Positions 1 to 10,550 of a DNA stretch of 64,000 nucleotides are shown in pieces. Numbering within the stretch: the first letter of the stretch is position 1; each line of letters begins with the position of its first letter. The position numbers and the translations under genes are program-made. The stretch comes from Bacillus sp. 103mf. Its GTDB lineage: Bacteria > Bacillota > Bacilli > Bacillales > Bacillaceae_G. The notes beneath the pieces were generated by a model. That model was not told where the DNA came from, made no database searches, and worked only from the letters and a program-made list of their open reading frames with translations. The DNA lies in the NCBI RefSeq assembly GCF_900116295.1, contig NZ_FPAF01000005.1, positions 224,193 through 288,192 on the forward strand, given 5' to 3'.

Positions 1-789
1 TTTTATACAACTGATAAAGGGAATACATGGTATGAAATTAAAGTGCCAGTTATTAATGATTGGGAAAAAACTGCGAACGTTAAAGTTACCTTACATGCTG
101 TAGATGCAAATAACATATGGATTATTCTATCTAGACAATCTGGCATCAATACGTTTGAGAATAATCTCTACTACACTAAAAATAGAGGTCAAGGTTGGAT
201 GATAAAGAAAGATTTAACCATTGTTGATTTTATTACAGGTCTAACATTTATTGATTCTTTAAATGGTTTTATATCTATTCAAAAATCTTATAAAAATCCA
301 ACTGTATATAAGACTCAAGATGGAGGAAAAACTTGGATTCCCATAGACAACATTCTATATCCTCCAAATACCAACCAAGGGTTTGTTATTTCTTATAAAC
401 CGATTTATAAAGGCGATATATTAATTATCCCTACTAAAATTTTTAATAATACAAGCATATTCTATTTGAATATCTCATACGATCAAGGAAAAACTTGGAC
501 AATTTCAAATAAAATATTAGATACAGGAAAAACAGCTGTTTCATTTTTTAATTCAGAGTTTGGTTGGGTTATTGATAGTCAAACAGGAACAACATATGGA
601 ATAAAAAATAAAGGGTTAGATTGGACAGGCCTATCTAATAGCCCTATTTTAAAAGACATATTTTGTCTACATTTTTTTGATCCACAAAATGGTTGGGCAT
701 GTAATCATACAGGAATTTTTAAAACAACAAATGGTGGAACTTTATGGACCGCTGTTCCTTATACAATAGACGGTACTAACTTGTTATAA
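1..789 (+). CDS. BNR/Asp-box repeat protein (5' end outside window)
   Basis: The frame is already open at base 1 (FYTTDKGNTWYEI reads through), so this is the C-terminal part of a longer protein. At least five repeats resemble the Asp-box/BNR signature (S/T-x-D-x-G-x-T-W), for example TTDKGNTW, TQDGGKTW, SYDQGKTW and TTNGGTLW, spaced 40-60 residues apart. This is typical of beta-propellers of the sialidase/Ycf48/YCF48-like class. The Asp-boxes are structural turns and do not show a catalytic activity. The ligand and cellular location cannot be seen because the N-terminus (signal peptide or not) is missing. The fold is fairly certain; the function is unknown. Confidence 0.75.
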   Translation, partial: FYTTDKGNTWYEIKVPVINDWEKTANVKVTLHAVDANNIWIILSRQSGINTFENNLYYTKNRGQGWMIKKDLTIVDFITGLTFIDSLNGFISIQKSYKNPTVYKTQDGGKTWIPIDNILYPPNTNQGFVISYKPIYKGDILIIPTKIFNNTSIFYLNISYDQGKTWTISNKILDTGKTAVSFFNSEFGWVIDSQTGTTYGIKNKGLDWTGLSNSPILKDIFCLHFFDPQNGWACNHTGIFKTTNGGTLWTAVPYTIDGTNLL

Positions 790-1010
790 TTAATCTTCTA
801 ATGTATAAGCAAATTCCTTTTTAAATTTTAAAGCTAAATAGCTATCAACGGTAAGCGGAATGAAGTAAGCATTAAGAGAATGAGTCAATGGATGACCCGT
901 TCCCCTGAAAGGTAGTTTTGTTGTTTATATAATTGTTATTGGTAATCAGTAAATAGTCTAATCATTTTCCAGACAATATGAATATCTTAGTAGTGGAAAA
1001 GACAATTAAG
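790..1010. other. Intergenic sequence, nothing recognised
   Basis: I see no coding region, RNA gene or clear terminator here. It separates the BNR-repeat gene from the short IS231-ended element that follows. Confidence 0.4.
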
Positions 1011-1162
1011 AGGTCTCGCCACACATCTATCAACTTAAGAAATTAATTGTTTCTTAAAACGAAAAAATGAGCAGAATTCTCATGAATAGCTGTAAAAAGG
1101 TAAAATTTCATTATGGGGGATGTATCAAAATATTAGCTTGATGGGTATACGGCAGGACCCCT
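1011..1162. repeat. IS231-ended miniature element, copy A (about 152 bp)
   Basis: The left end (aggtctcgccacacatctat) and the reverse complement of the right end (aggggtcctgccgtataccc) form imperfect inverted repeats. Both resemble the IS231 terminal repeat with its ATCAACTTAAG inner part. The interior, including AAAACGAAAAAATGAGC and AGAATTCTCA, is shared with the element at 17829-17984. There is no coding capacity, so it would need an IS231 transposase in trans. Confidence 0.6.
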
Positions 1163-1197
1163 ATTTTTTTGAAACAGAACAAATTTATATAATGAGG

Positions 1198-1238
1198 AAA
1201 TCTCCACCATACTATATATATAAGTATGGTGGAGATTT
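1198..1238. terminator. Strong hairpin, possible terminator or relic
   Basis: A 16-bp perfect stem (1198-1213 with 1223-1238, AAATCTCCACCATACT) has a 9-base loop. It lies downstream of the isochorismatase gene, which runs on the minus strand. No good T-tract follows on either strand, so its role as a terminator is uncertain. Confidence 0.35.
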
Positions 1239-1291
1239 GATTTTAAAGTGTTTTCCAGAAATCGGGTCTGATAAATTTATATTAAGTTATT

Positions 1292-1927
1292 TTACTTGCT
1301 AAGCTCTCTTTGAGCTCCCCTATAGCTTCCGATGATATTTTGATAACTAGGAAGATATTTAGCAAGTAAGGCTCCAAAGCCTTCAACGTCATTTCGCCAG
1401 TCACGCTGTAATTCTGCTGCAACGCTAAACCAGTTCATTAATTGGACCCCTCCATGAGCCATACGCATAAGGGCAGCATCTGCAACTTGTTTACTAAAAG
1501 TTCCTGATGCATCGGTTACAACGAACACCTCATACCCCGCGTTTACAGCAGATAGTGCTGGGAATGCAACACAAACATCAGTAACAACTCCTGCGATAAT
1601 TAGTTGTTTTTTACCTGTTGCTTCAATGGCTTTAACAAATTCTTCATTGTCCCATGCGTTAATTTGTCCAGACCGAGCTATTTTTGGTGCACCAGGAAAG
1701 AGCTCAAGCAATTCTTGCATTAGTGGTCCGTTAGGTCCGTCTTCAAAGCTTGTTGTTAAAATAACTGGTAAGTCAAAAAACTTAGCGGTATTAGCAAGAG
1801 CCAAAACATTGTTCTTGAATTCATCAACACCATAGTCACGCACTAGGCCGGAAATAAGACCAGTTTGATGATCCACTAGAAGAACGGCGGCATCATTTTT
1901 GGAAAGACGAGAATAGAGATCAGACAT
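1292..1927 (-). CDS. Isochorismatase-family (YcaC-like) cysteine hydrolase
   Basis: This 211-residue alpha/beta hydrolase belongs to the isochorismatase-like superfamily and is closest to the YcaC branch. It has an Asp in LLVDHQTG (D19), a nucleophile Cys in GVVTDVCVAFPALSA (C119), and the basic stretch PKIARSGQINAWDN between them, where the family's third catalytic residue lies. Related enzymes hydrolyse C-N bonds of small amides, but the substrate of the YcaC branch is not established. The start at 1927 is chosen because AGGAGGATT precedes it at normal spacing; a start 14 codons upstream lacks a site. Its neighbour on the same strand, 190 bp upstream, is an FMN reductase. The two may respond to the same electrophile or quinone stress, but this is inference. 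Confidence 0.8.
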   Translation of the reverse strand: MSDLYSRLSKNDAAVLLVDHQTGLISGLVRDYGVDEFKNNVLALANTAKFFDLPVILTTSFEDGPNGPLMQELLELFPGAPKIARSGQINAWDNEEFVKAIEATGKKQLIIAGVVTDVCVAFPALSAVNAGYEVFVVTDASGTFSKQVADAALMRMAHGGVQLMNWFSVAAELQRDWRNDVEGFGALLAKYLPSYQNIIGSYRGAQRELSK

Positions 1928-2119
1928 TTTATAATCCTCCTTTAATTCATGTAATAGAAGAAAGTTCATATAGCGGGAGATTTACGTTAAACTCCTTTAT
2001 TCGTTACAATTCGTTTATGATTAAATGGATTGTTGACATTGGTTTATCTATAAAGTGTCAATAGTATTTTTAACAATAAAAAATCATCATAAAAAAGTAC
2101 TTAATGCGGTATTCTTTAG

Positions 2120-2680
2120 TTAATCTAGAACAGGAGTATGATCGATCCAATGAATAAATTGTTGTAAATAACGCTGAAGATATTGTTTTGTTTTTTCGTC
2201 AGTAAGCACTTTTTGATCGGAGTCAATCTTTTCATGTACTTGCGAAATCAGTACTTTTTGAAATGGAAGAACATGAGCTTGCATGGCTTCTAGTATTTGT
2301 CTGATTTGCATCTGAGCAAAGACAGTCCCTAATCCCCCAGGAGTTGATCCGATTAAGCCAACCGGTTTTCCACTAAGAACGGAGGACTCCCGAGGTCTTG
2401 ATGCCCAGTCCAGTGCATTTTTTAGTGCGCCTGGAATTCCAGAATTGTACTCTGGACTTACGATAATGATACCGTCAACGCCCTGAATAGCGGATTTAAA
2501 AGATGTTATTGTTTCTAGAGCACCGCCAATTTCTAAATCTTCGTTAAACAAGGGAAGATCGTTTATTTCGATCCAGCGAAATTGAGCGGCATTACTCATA
2601 TCTGTCAATGATTGGGCAATGATTCGATTATAAGAATTTTCTCGTAAACTTCCACAAATAAGGCCAATGGTTTTGGGCAT
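2120..2680 (-). CDS. NAD(P)H-dependent FMN reductase / quinone reductase
   Basis: This 186-residue flavodoxin-fold oxidoreductase is of the NADPH-dependent FMN reductase family (YieF/ChrR, azobenzene reductase type). The phosphate-binding loop is GSLRENSYN near residue 11. The signature SPEYNSGIPGALKNALDWAS, around residues 72-91, binds the flavin and forms the dimer interface. Such cytosolic enzymes reduce quinones, chromate, azo dyes or free flavin. The start at 2680 has AAGGAGG eight bases upstream; the frame also runs further upstream without a ribosome site. A perfect palindrome (2754-2770) overlaps the expected promoter region and may be its operator. The exact substrate is unknown. Confidence 0.85.
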   Translation of the reverse strand: MPKTIGLICGSLRENSYNRIIAQSLTDMSNAAQFRWIEINDLPLFNEDLEIGGALETITSFKSAIQGVDGIIIVSPEYNSGIPGALKNALDWASRPRESSVLSGKPVGLIGSTPGGLGTVFAQMQIRQILEAMQAHVLPFQKVLISQVHEKIDSDQKVLTDEKTKQYLQRYLQQFIHWIDHTPVLD

Positions 2681-2753
2681 ACAGATTTCCTCCTTGTTTG
2701 CACTCACCTTTCAAAATACTATGTCCTATTTCATCACTCCTATAATAGAATAC

Positions 2754-2770
2754 GTACAAGTCCATTGTAC
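2754..2770 (-). promoter_or_regulatory. Palindromic operator candidate upstream of FMN reductase
   Basis: GTACAA-N5-TTGTAC is a perfect inverted repeat 74 bp upstream of the start. It overlaps a plausible sigma-A promoter (TTGTAC as -35 and TATTAT-like sequence downstream on the minus strand). GTAC-centred dyads are typical of HxlR/MarR-type redox repressors controlling such reductases. Which regulator binds is inference. Confidence 0.35.
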
Positions 2771-4449
<1,679 letters not shown>

Positions 4450-4484
4450 TTAAGGTAAATAAAAGATCATTTTATGGTATATTG

Positions 4485-4675
4485 AAATAATCTTTTATAG
4501 AAATTTATTGTTACCCAAAACTAAAAAATGAGCTGAATTGTTATAAATAATTGTAATTCATCAGATATAGAAACTGACATACAAAAACGCTATCCTTTCT
4601 TATGATTCTATAGAAAGAATAGCTCATTTTTCATTTTAGGGGATATTTTGTTGTATTAGCTTGATAGTACTCCTA
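4485..4675. repeat. IS231-ended miniature element, copy B (degenerate, with internal hairpin)
   Basis: The interior and right end (AAAAAATGAGC, TGTATTAGCTTGATAG, TACTCCTATAAGG) align with copies A and E. The left inverted repeat is eroded. It carries an extra hairpin at about 4583-4632 (ACGCTATCCTTTCT ... AGAAAGAATAGC) that resembles the hairpin found inside the element at 6280-6444 and ahead of IS231 transposase genes. Confidence 0.45.
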
Positions 4676-4717
4676 TAAGGTCTTTAAATGTTGAAAGAAA
4701 TGGATGTGAAAAAAGTG

Positions 4718-5299
4718 TTAGTTGGTATCCTGTTTATATATAATTCGATACTTTTTGAACAATATACTGTATTGTGGATTCCATTTTCGAATCATCTGTC
4801 TCGTCCTTATATTTATGATGAATGACTTGTTGCTTTTAAGAATATAATAATCAAAAAGTGCTTGATATAAAATCATATTGTTTTGAATTAAAATTGTAGG
4901 TTCAAAGAGCTTCCGCAGTAGTACATTATCTTGGATAAGGATGAGTGCAGGGTTTATAGCGTTGAACACTTCTTTTTTTATATGTTCTTCATAGAATTTT
5001 TTTAATTTATTATTTCGTTCGTTTTGAGCTTGTATGGTTTGCTCATATAGCACAGGAGCATTATGTTTTAAATCTAATATAAAGGTATCAGATATATAAA
5101 AGGCAATGAGTAATGACTGCTCAAATGTTTTTTGAAATTGCTCCCCGAACGGGACTGTTTCTTCGAAAATGGTTTGGTCAATACTAGTAATATATTCGGC
5201 ATAAATCTTGACGATGTATGGGATAATCTCATCTTTTGATGAGAAATATTTGTACATAGTTGCTTTGCTAATATCCATATAACGAGCAATATCATCTGT
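4718..5299 (-). pseudogene. TetR-family regulator, N-terminally truncated
   Basis: The reading frame gives DDIARYMDISKATMYKYFSS, the second half of a TetR helix-turn-helix, then a helical ligand/dimer domain of about 165 residues. The first roughly 25 residues (helix 1 of the DNA-binding domain) are missing: upstream the frame hits TGA at 5300-5302, and the sequence there belongs to an aldo/keto reductase gene on the opposite strand. A full TetR needs this part to bind DNA, so the gene is most likely dead. An internal ATG at 5278 is the only start left. This looks like the product of a deletion between divergently oriented genes. Confidence 0.7.
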
Positions 5300-5301
5300 T
5301 C

Positions 5302-5793
5302 ATAACGGGTAAACAATTAAAAACAGCTCATGCAATTCATCCAATTTCAGCTGTTCAAACAGAATATTCCCTTTGGTCTTGCGATCCAGAGAAAGATATT
5401 TTACAGGCTTATCGTGAATTAGGCGTTGGATTTGTTACGTATAGTCCACTTGGTCGTGGCTTTTTAACGGGGAATTTAACAAGTCGTGATCAATTAACAC
5501 CTGATGATTGGAGATACTATAATCCGCGTTTTTCAGAAGAAGCATTTGCTTCTAATATGAAAATTGTTGAAGGCATTAAGCAGCTTACGCTAAAGAAAGA
5601 ATGCGCGCCTGCACAATTAGCACTTGTTTGGGGTGTTGTGCAAGGTGAAGGAATCGTACCAATTCCGGGTACAAAGCGAGTGAAATATTTGGAACAAAAT
5701 GTAGCAGCTCTTGAAATCACTTTAACAGAAGAAGAACTAGCATATTTAAATACAATTACGCCAATTGGTGGTACGATTGGTAACCGATCTTAA
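5302..5793 (+). pseudogene. Aldo/keto reductase, C-terminal half only
   Basis: From about 5314 the frame encodes QLKTAHAIHPISAVQTEYSL, then YSPLGRGFLTGNL and, near the end, VPIPGTKRVKYLEQNVAALE. These are the NADPH-binding C-terminal motifs of IolS/YakC-type aldo/keto reductases. About 160 residues remain of roughly 330. The catalytic Tyr/Lys/Asp/His half, the start and the ribosome site are absent. The junction with the truncated TetR gene lies within about 5300-5313. It should be non-functional. Confidence 0.75.
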
Positions 5794-5943
5794 GACTGAT
5801 AATCATGTGAAAAATCAAATTGCTCGTATGAAAATAATGAAAGTAACTCAAACAAAGCCATTTCAAACAGTAGAATAATTAAAAATATAGTCTTGATACG
5901 AACAGAACAAGAAAATTGTATGGTAAGGTACCATTTAAATAAA
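5794..5943. other. Short intergenic stretch with a possible gene tail
   Basis: An open stretch at 5801-5877 ends in TAA and could be the tail of an unidentified gene. Nothing else is seen before the hairpin at 5944. Confidence 0.25.
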
Positions 5944-5964
5944 AATCACCAGAAGTTGGTGATT
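5944..5964 (+). terminator. Hairpin, terminator-like
   Basis: An 8-bp stem, AATCACCA/TGGTGATT, with a 5-base loop is followed by CTTATT. It is weak to moderate. Confidence 0.4.
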
Positions 5965-6152
5965 CTTATTAGGGATAGAAGGAGAACCGTGCCGGGAGTT
6001 TTCATCAACATATGGACACAATACAGATACATTATTTTGACGAAACAAGAACATAATTGAAACTTGCAATAATGGAAAAAAGCAAAAGAAGATTTCGCTG
6101 AATTAGAGGATTATAGAATAAATGTAAAAATAAAAGATAAGATAGCTGTGTT

Positions 6153-6198
6153 CCACCCATTAACATCTACTAAAAGAATAAAAGATGTTAATGGGTGG
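6153..6198 (+). terminator. Strong hairpin, terminator-like
   Basis: A perfect 16-bp stem (6153-6168 with 6183-6198, CCACCCATTAACATCT) has a 14-base loop and is followed by TACTTTAATT. No intact gene ends immediately before it. The 60-base open stretches upstream look like decayed coding sequence. Confidence 0.45.
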
Positions 6199-6279
6199 TA
6201 CTTTAATTACACTGTTTAGTTCCCGAATATCTAAAGAAGAGTTAATTAAGATCGCTGAGTCCATGAAAGAGATTTTAAA

Positions 6280-6444
6280 GGGGTCACCATACATGCATGC
6301 CCATCAACTTAAGAATACCCATGACCCCCAAGTGTAAAAAACGCCATCCTTTCTGTATATTTCTACAAAAAGAATAGCGTTTTTTCGTTATAGTAATATG
6401 GATATATATTTATCTTAACTTGATGAAGATGTATGGTGATCCCT
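6280..6444. repeat. IS231-ended miniature element, copy C (about 165 bp)
   Basis: The left end (AGGGGTCACCATACATGC...CATCAACTTAAG) and the right end (CTTGATGAAGATGTATGGTG, then ATCCCT) are long, well-matched inverted repeats of IS231 type. Inside is a hairpin (AAAACGCCATCCTTTCT ... AAAGAATAGCGTTTT) like the one preceding IS231 transposase genes. No transposase is encoded. It directly precedes the DUF1801 gene. Confidence 0.6.
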
Positions 6445-6498
6445 ATATTATAATTATCTATGTGATAAAACCGATATCTAAAAAGGAGTGCCTCTAAT

Positions 6499-6921
6499 AT
6501 GTACAAACTCAAAACAACAGAAACCAATAATAGTGTAATTGAGTTCATTGAAAGTGTTGAAAGTCTTAAAAAACGAGAAAATGCATATCAATTATTAGAT
6601 ATATTTACTGAAACAACAGGCTATGCAGCAAAGATGTGGGGATCGAGCATTATCGGATTTGGTACATACCATTATAAATATGAATCTGGTCATGAAGGAG
6701 ATGCCCCATTAGTAGGCTTTTCTCCCAGAAAAGCCAAAATTAGTTTGTATTTTGCAGCTGGTGATCCTAGGCGAGAAGAACTATTGGAAAACTTCGGAAA
6801 ATATACATCTGGAAAATCGTGTATATATATTAATAAAGTAGCAGACATTGATATTAATGTTCTAAAATCGCTAATCAAACAATCTGTAAGTTTTTTAAAA
6901 GAGACGTATCCAAATCATTAA
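6499..6921 (+). CDS. DUF1801-domain protein
   Basis: This 140-residue soluble protein matches the DUF1801 (YdhG-like) pattern. Helices at residues 10-45 are followed by AAKMWGSSIIGFGTYHYKYE, VGFSPRKAKISLYF and, near the C-terminus, GKSCIYINKVADIDINVLKS. The family has an unresolved function and is often annotated as iron-chaperone-like from one member. AAAAAGGAG lies upstream of ATG 6499. The gene lies alone between two IS231-ended elements (6280-6444 and 6950-7344), the arrangement expected of a passenger gene in a mobile insertion cassette. Confidence 0.75.
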   Translation: MYKLKTTETNNSVIEFIESVESLKKRENAYQLLDIFTETTGYAAKMWGSSIIGFGTYHYKYESGHEGDAPLVGFSPRKAKISLYFAAGDPRREELLENFGKYTSGKSCIYINKVADIDINVLKSLIKQSVSFLKETYPNH

Positions 6922-6949
6922 TGAGATTTATAAGAAATTATTTAAATAG

Positions 6950-7344
6950 AGGGGTCCATGCCACACCCCTCAACTTAAGAGATTTTAATACCCTCAAAAC
7001 GTTATCCTTTCTAAACAAGCTAGATTAGAAAGGGTGACGTTTTTTACGAATCTTTCGATTCAAAATGAACTACAACCATTTGTGGAAGAATTACATCAAC
7101 ACCTTACTCCTGCATTTTTAGAAAATCTTGCGAGAGAACTAGGTTTTGTACAACGGAAGCGTAAGTTTTCAGGTCATGATTTGACTACTATTTGTGTCTG
7201 GATCAGTCAACGAGTAGCAACTGATTCTTTAGTGCGGCTTAGTGGTCATTTTCTAAATTTTTAAGTTGAACCAGGAAAAAATAATAATAAGGGTTCAGTC
7301 ACATCTCCATTTTTAAGTTGATGGATATGTGTGGCGGTACCCTA
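6950..7344. mobile_element. Internally deleted IS231 element (about 395 bp)
   Basis: Both ends are IS231-type inverted repeats: AGGGGTCCATGCCACACCCC...CAACTTAAG on the left and AAGTTGATGGATATGTGTGG, then CGGTACCCTA on the right. The left part keeps the untranslated hairpin AACGTTATCCTTTCT ... AGAAAGGGTGACGTT and the first 70 or so codons of transposase. Most of the transposase has been deleted (junction near 7255-7270, where GGACCAGGAAAAAAT-like transposase sequence resumes). It can only move if a transposase acts in trans. Confidence 0.7.
7046..7264 (+). pseudogene. IS231 transposase N-terminal fragment with mutated start
   Basis: The sequence aligns with the N-terminus of the transposase at 62.2-63.3 kb ([20 protein letters not shown], then [16 protein letters not shown]). 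The position of its start codon is ACG instead of ATG (7046-7048). The frame ends at 7264 after an internal deletion. It is non-functional. Confidence 0.75.
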
Positions 7345-7553
7345 ACAAGAGATATAATAGGTCTGACACAACCGAAATTTTGATTTTGTGTCAGTTTAAA
7401 ACAAATATACACCGTTTATAAGAAAGTCGTACCGTATTGAAAAAGTTTACCCGGAATTACTTATATTTCGTTTTTCTTATTGAACCAACGACGTAAGCTT
7501 AGTTAAACATCAATAATTAAAATATGGGAACTTTAGGAAGAAGAGGGGGTATT

Positions 7554-8078
7554 ATGCTGAATAAAGAAATTCAAGAGTTGTTTGACGATCTCAATTTATT
7601 TGCCAGACAAATTGCAAACGTAAGATTGTCAAATTTATTATTTGATGTGTATGAATTTAAAGATGAATATGCAATACAAGTAGACTTAATATTCGCTAGA
7701 AAAGGTCAATTTAATAACATTCAAGAGGCATTTTCTGCACTATTTAAAAAGGAATTGTTCGATGGAGAGGAATGGGATATTAGTGATGAGCCAGACCCTT
7801 CAGATGAACAATGGATAACAGCACTAAAAGATATCTGGATTAATGCATATTATGCAAGAGTATGTGCTTGCATAGAGTTAGTAAACAAAGATGGTTTTAT
7901 AAGTAGATTTAAAAGGGATTTAGCTGATGTCAATGCACCAAAATCAGTTGTTAAAGAACTTTTAATTAGACTAAATCATATTGAAACAGTACAAGTACAA
8001 AAAGGGTATATCTATGATTACATATTCGGACAATCTGATAGCCATTACTTTTTGTTTGAATGGGGAATATATGATTAG
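7554..8078 (+). CDS. Unknown acidic protein, 174 aa
   Basis: I do not recognise this protein. It is predicted soluble, mostly helical and acidic (for example DGEEWDISDEPDPSDEQW near residues 70-90), without signal peptide or membrane segment. The start at 7554 is supported by GAGGGGG five bases upstream; an upstream ATG at 7524 has no site. Size, acidity and the next gene (Imm30 family) would suit an immunity protein of a polymorphic toxin system, but there is no direct evidence. Confidence 0.55.
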   Translation: MLNKEIQELFDDLNLFARQIANVRLSNLLFDVYEFKDEYAIQVDLIFARKGQFNNIQEAFSALFKKELFDGEEWDISDEPDPSDEQWITALKDIWINAYYARVCACIELVNKDGFISRFKRDLADVNAPKSVVKELLIRLNHIETVQVQKGYIYDYIFGQSDSHYFLFEWGIYD

Positions 8079-8154
8079 AATTATTACGACTATTAAGAGT
8101 GTGAAGAAACGTACTTAACGTAACGGGGACGTTAGTGAAATAACGGATAACAAA

Positions 8155-8240
8155 CCAATCAAACTTTTTTATAAAATTTTTATACCAATTAGCAAGAAAA
8201 GACTTCATTTTAATCAATCTTTTTTCAAAATGGAGTAAAG
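8155..8240 (+). other. Repeated hairpin with conserved loop, copy 1
   Basis: TCAAACTTTTTTATAAAA is followed by a stem CTTCATTTT (8203-8211) / AAAATGGAG (8227-8235) that encloses the loop AATCAATCTTTTTT. A second copy at 18093-18184 has the same leader and nearly the same loop but a different, still complementary stem. It may act as a terminator for the gene ending at 8078. Confidence 0.4.
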
Positions 8241-8454
8241 GACGGAAGGATTACTAAAAACACCAATTTATGAATGGAGAGAATGTGAACTAAAAAAGTA
8301 TTTGATTCATAAAACTAGGGTTTGATGTAAAAGTATTCGAATTAAAGTTAAATAAAATATAGAAAAATTTATATAGTGTAACAAATAAATAGAGAGTATG
8401 AAATACTTTGTATAATGGTTTTATCTAGTAAGAAAATAGGGTGGAGGGGAAAGA

Positions 8455-8928
8455 ATGTCTTTAGAGAATATGATAGTAACTTTAAAAAAGATACGTTTTT
8501 TGGAGCATGAAGATGATAGTGTAGAAGTATTTGAGGAAACTTTAAATGAAATAGCACAAACTGCTGACAATAAAGTCATTATTGATCTGTGTAGTGTATT
8601 TCATGATGAAATAGATGAACCTTCAATAATTGGTGATTTGATTGAAACCATTTTTTATATTATGGAACAAAATAGAATTGAAGAGGGGTTAAGTGAATTA
8701 ATTGAAGGAATAAGCCGCGTTTTACCACAGGCTAGATATTGTGCTAAAAGGTTGTATAAAAGCGTTTTAGATACAGACGATTTATTTGTTCCATATATAA
8801 ACGTCTTAAGAAATGTTACACCTTCCAAGAAAGCAGAAGTAGTTACGATTTTGAAAGAAATAAGTGATAAACATCCAAAACAATACTCCGACAAAGTTAA
8901 TTTTATACTTAAGGAAGTTAGTTGTTAA
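8455..8928 (+). CDS. Imm30-family immunity protein
   Basis: This all-helical, acidic 157-residue protein matches the Imm30 family, which neutralises toxin tips of Rhs/WapA-type polymorphic toxins by binding them in the cytosol. Its order of motifs (FLEHEDDSVEVFEETLNE, then DEIDEPSIIGDLIETIF, then ISRVLPQARYCAKRLY) is repeated in the paralogue at 32449-32934. It starts at ATG 8455 after GGAGGGGAAAG. No toxin gene is adjacent, so it is an orphan immunity gene. The toxin it matches cannot be seen. Confidence 0.7.
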   Translation: MSLENMIVTLKKIRFLEHEDDSVEVFEETLNEIAQTADNKVIIDLCSVFHDEIDEPSIIGDLIETIFYIMEQNRIEEGLSELIEGISRVLPQARYCAKRLYKSVLDTDDLFVPYINVLRNVTPSKKAEVVTILKEISDKHPKQYSDKVNFILKEVSC

Positions 8929-9167
8929 GTTATTTGGGGTGATATTAAATCCTCAGAAAGTGCAGAGATAATTGGAAAATTGTTTGAAAAAATGCGAGTC
9001 ATTCTATTCAACAATCGGACCGAATTGTTGAGGAATTATAGACAGTAGACATCCTACTTGAATAAGATTAATGATAAAATTGAGAAGTATGGAAGACTTG
9101 ATAAAGAGCATAAACTAGTTGGTTATAATTAAAAGGGTCTTAATATTAAGGAAGGAAGTGCAAAACT

Positions 9168-9875
9168 ATGGATTTCGAAACAGTTATGCAGGAGCTTGAA
9201 GCCCTCAGTAAGGAACGAACTAAAAAAATGTACATATCCAATGGTGCGCACGAGCCGCTTTTTGGCGTAGCTACAGGTGTTATGAAACCAATCGCAAAGA
9301 AAATAAAAATAAATCAACGTTTAGCTGAAGAGCTTTATTCTACAGGTAACTACGATGCAATGTACTTTGCAGGCATTATTGCAAACCCAAAAGCTATGAG
9401 TGAGTCGGATTTTGATCGTTGGATGGATGGGGCGTATTTTTATATGCTGTCTGATTTTGTGGTGGCAGTAACTTTATCAGAGTCAGATTTTGCACAAGAC
9501 GTTGCTGATAAATGGATTGCAAGCGGTGACGAGCTGAGAATGTCAGCGGGCTGGAGTTGCTACTGCTGGCTTTTAGGTAATCGCCTAGACAATGAATTTT
9601 CCGAAAGTAAGATTTCCAATATGCTTGAAATTGTGAAAAATACGATTCATGATTCGCCAGAACGAACGAAATCTGCTATGAATAATTTTCTATACACTGT
9701 GGGGGTTTCATATTTGCCGCTACATGAAAAGGCAGTCGAGACCGCAAAGGAAATAGGTACAGTAGAAGTAAAACGGGACAAGAAAAAAAGCAGTTTCCTA
9801 AATGCTTACGAAAGTATTCATAAAGAAATTGATAGAGGGAGGCTTGGTTTCAAACGTAAATATGTAAGATGTTAA
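9168..9875 (+). CDS. DNA alkylation repair protein (AlkD-like HEAT-repeat family)
   Basis: This 235-residue helical protein is of the AlkD/AlkC superfamily of DNA glycosylases that excise N3- and N7-alkylated purines. The family's start pattern is visible (KKMYISNGAHEPLFGVATG, then MKPIAKKIKINQRLAEELY), followed by YDAMYFAGIIANPKAMSESD and a Trp-rich part GWSCYCWLLG around residues 124-133. The length agrees with the family (220-240). GGAAGG precedes ATG 9168. It is monocistronic. A close paralogue of AlkD with a different lesion range is possible. Confidence 0.75.
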   Translation: MDFETVMQELEALSKERTKKMYISNGAHEPLFGVATGVMKPIAKKIKINQRLAEELYSTGNYDAMYFAGIIANPKAMSESDFDRWMDGAYFYMLSDFVVAVTLSESDFAQDVADKWIASGDELRMSAGWSCYCWLLGNRLDNEFSESKISNMLEIVKNTIHDSPERTKSAMNNFLYTVGVSYLPLHEKAVETAKEIGTVEVKRDKKKSSFLNAYESIHKEIDRGRLGFKRKYVRC

Positions 9876-9899
9876 AAATTAGCTTAGTATTTGGGGGTT

Positions 9900-10088
9900 G
9901 ATCTAAGAAGGATTGATACTCTTTTTGTTGAAGCTACTGAACTAACGGGCAGAAGGGTGAAAGAGAATTTAGACCATAACTTTATAAATACCATTGACTT
10001 GGAGTTCACTTCAGCTGTTATGATTTCGAGAGAAATTAGCTGAAAAATTAGGATTCGGAAATCCTGTAAAATATTCAATCTTTGTATA
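9900..10088 (+). pseudogene. Decayed gene tail, unrecognised
   Basis: The frame encodes LRRIDTLFVEATELTGRRV, then LDHNFINTIDLEF, and reaches a stop. One base out of frame it continues as EKLGFGNPVKYSIFV before a second stop. This reads as the C-terminal part of a real protein with a frameshift near 10038. I cannot name the family. Confidence 0.35.
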
Positions 10089-10550
10089 AATACATCTATT
10101 CCTTTATTCCAGAAAAGGGCACTATTGTTGAATGAAATTTAGATTTTTAAACGACTTTATTGTTATATTTTTTAGTGTAGTGAAGTATCTTACATCAAAA
10201 ATTAAAAAACTTTATTGATTGTGAATGTAATTTTATCTTAATGTTTTTGATAGTAGATTAAATAATGAAACTACTGTTTTTCTATAATCTTTGAAAAGTG
10301 GGAAGAATTGAATATTCGGAGGCATACAATGTTAGATACCTTTAAATCTTTAGATTCAAAGTAAGGGTCAAATATTCCCCACCTACTAGTTGTAAATAAC
10401 TCATGAGATAATCTCCTTACATACTACATGTGGAAGTTTTTTTATGAAAAGACACCTATTAAAGAAAGAATGGGAAACTTATATTCAAGACTATATTGTA
10501 CTTTCAAGTACTAAAGTCAATATTACATAAATAAAAGGGGTACAGACGAA
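10089..10550. other. AT-rich intergenic stretch
   Basis: No supported gene. Short open stretches such as 10444-10530 (28 codons, no ribosome site) are probably relics or chance. Confidence 0.3.

Noticed and set aside
1198-1238. Hairpin considered as a CRISPR repeat or phage attachment site
   Set aside because: Single copy, no spaced repeats and no integrase nearby.
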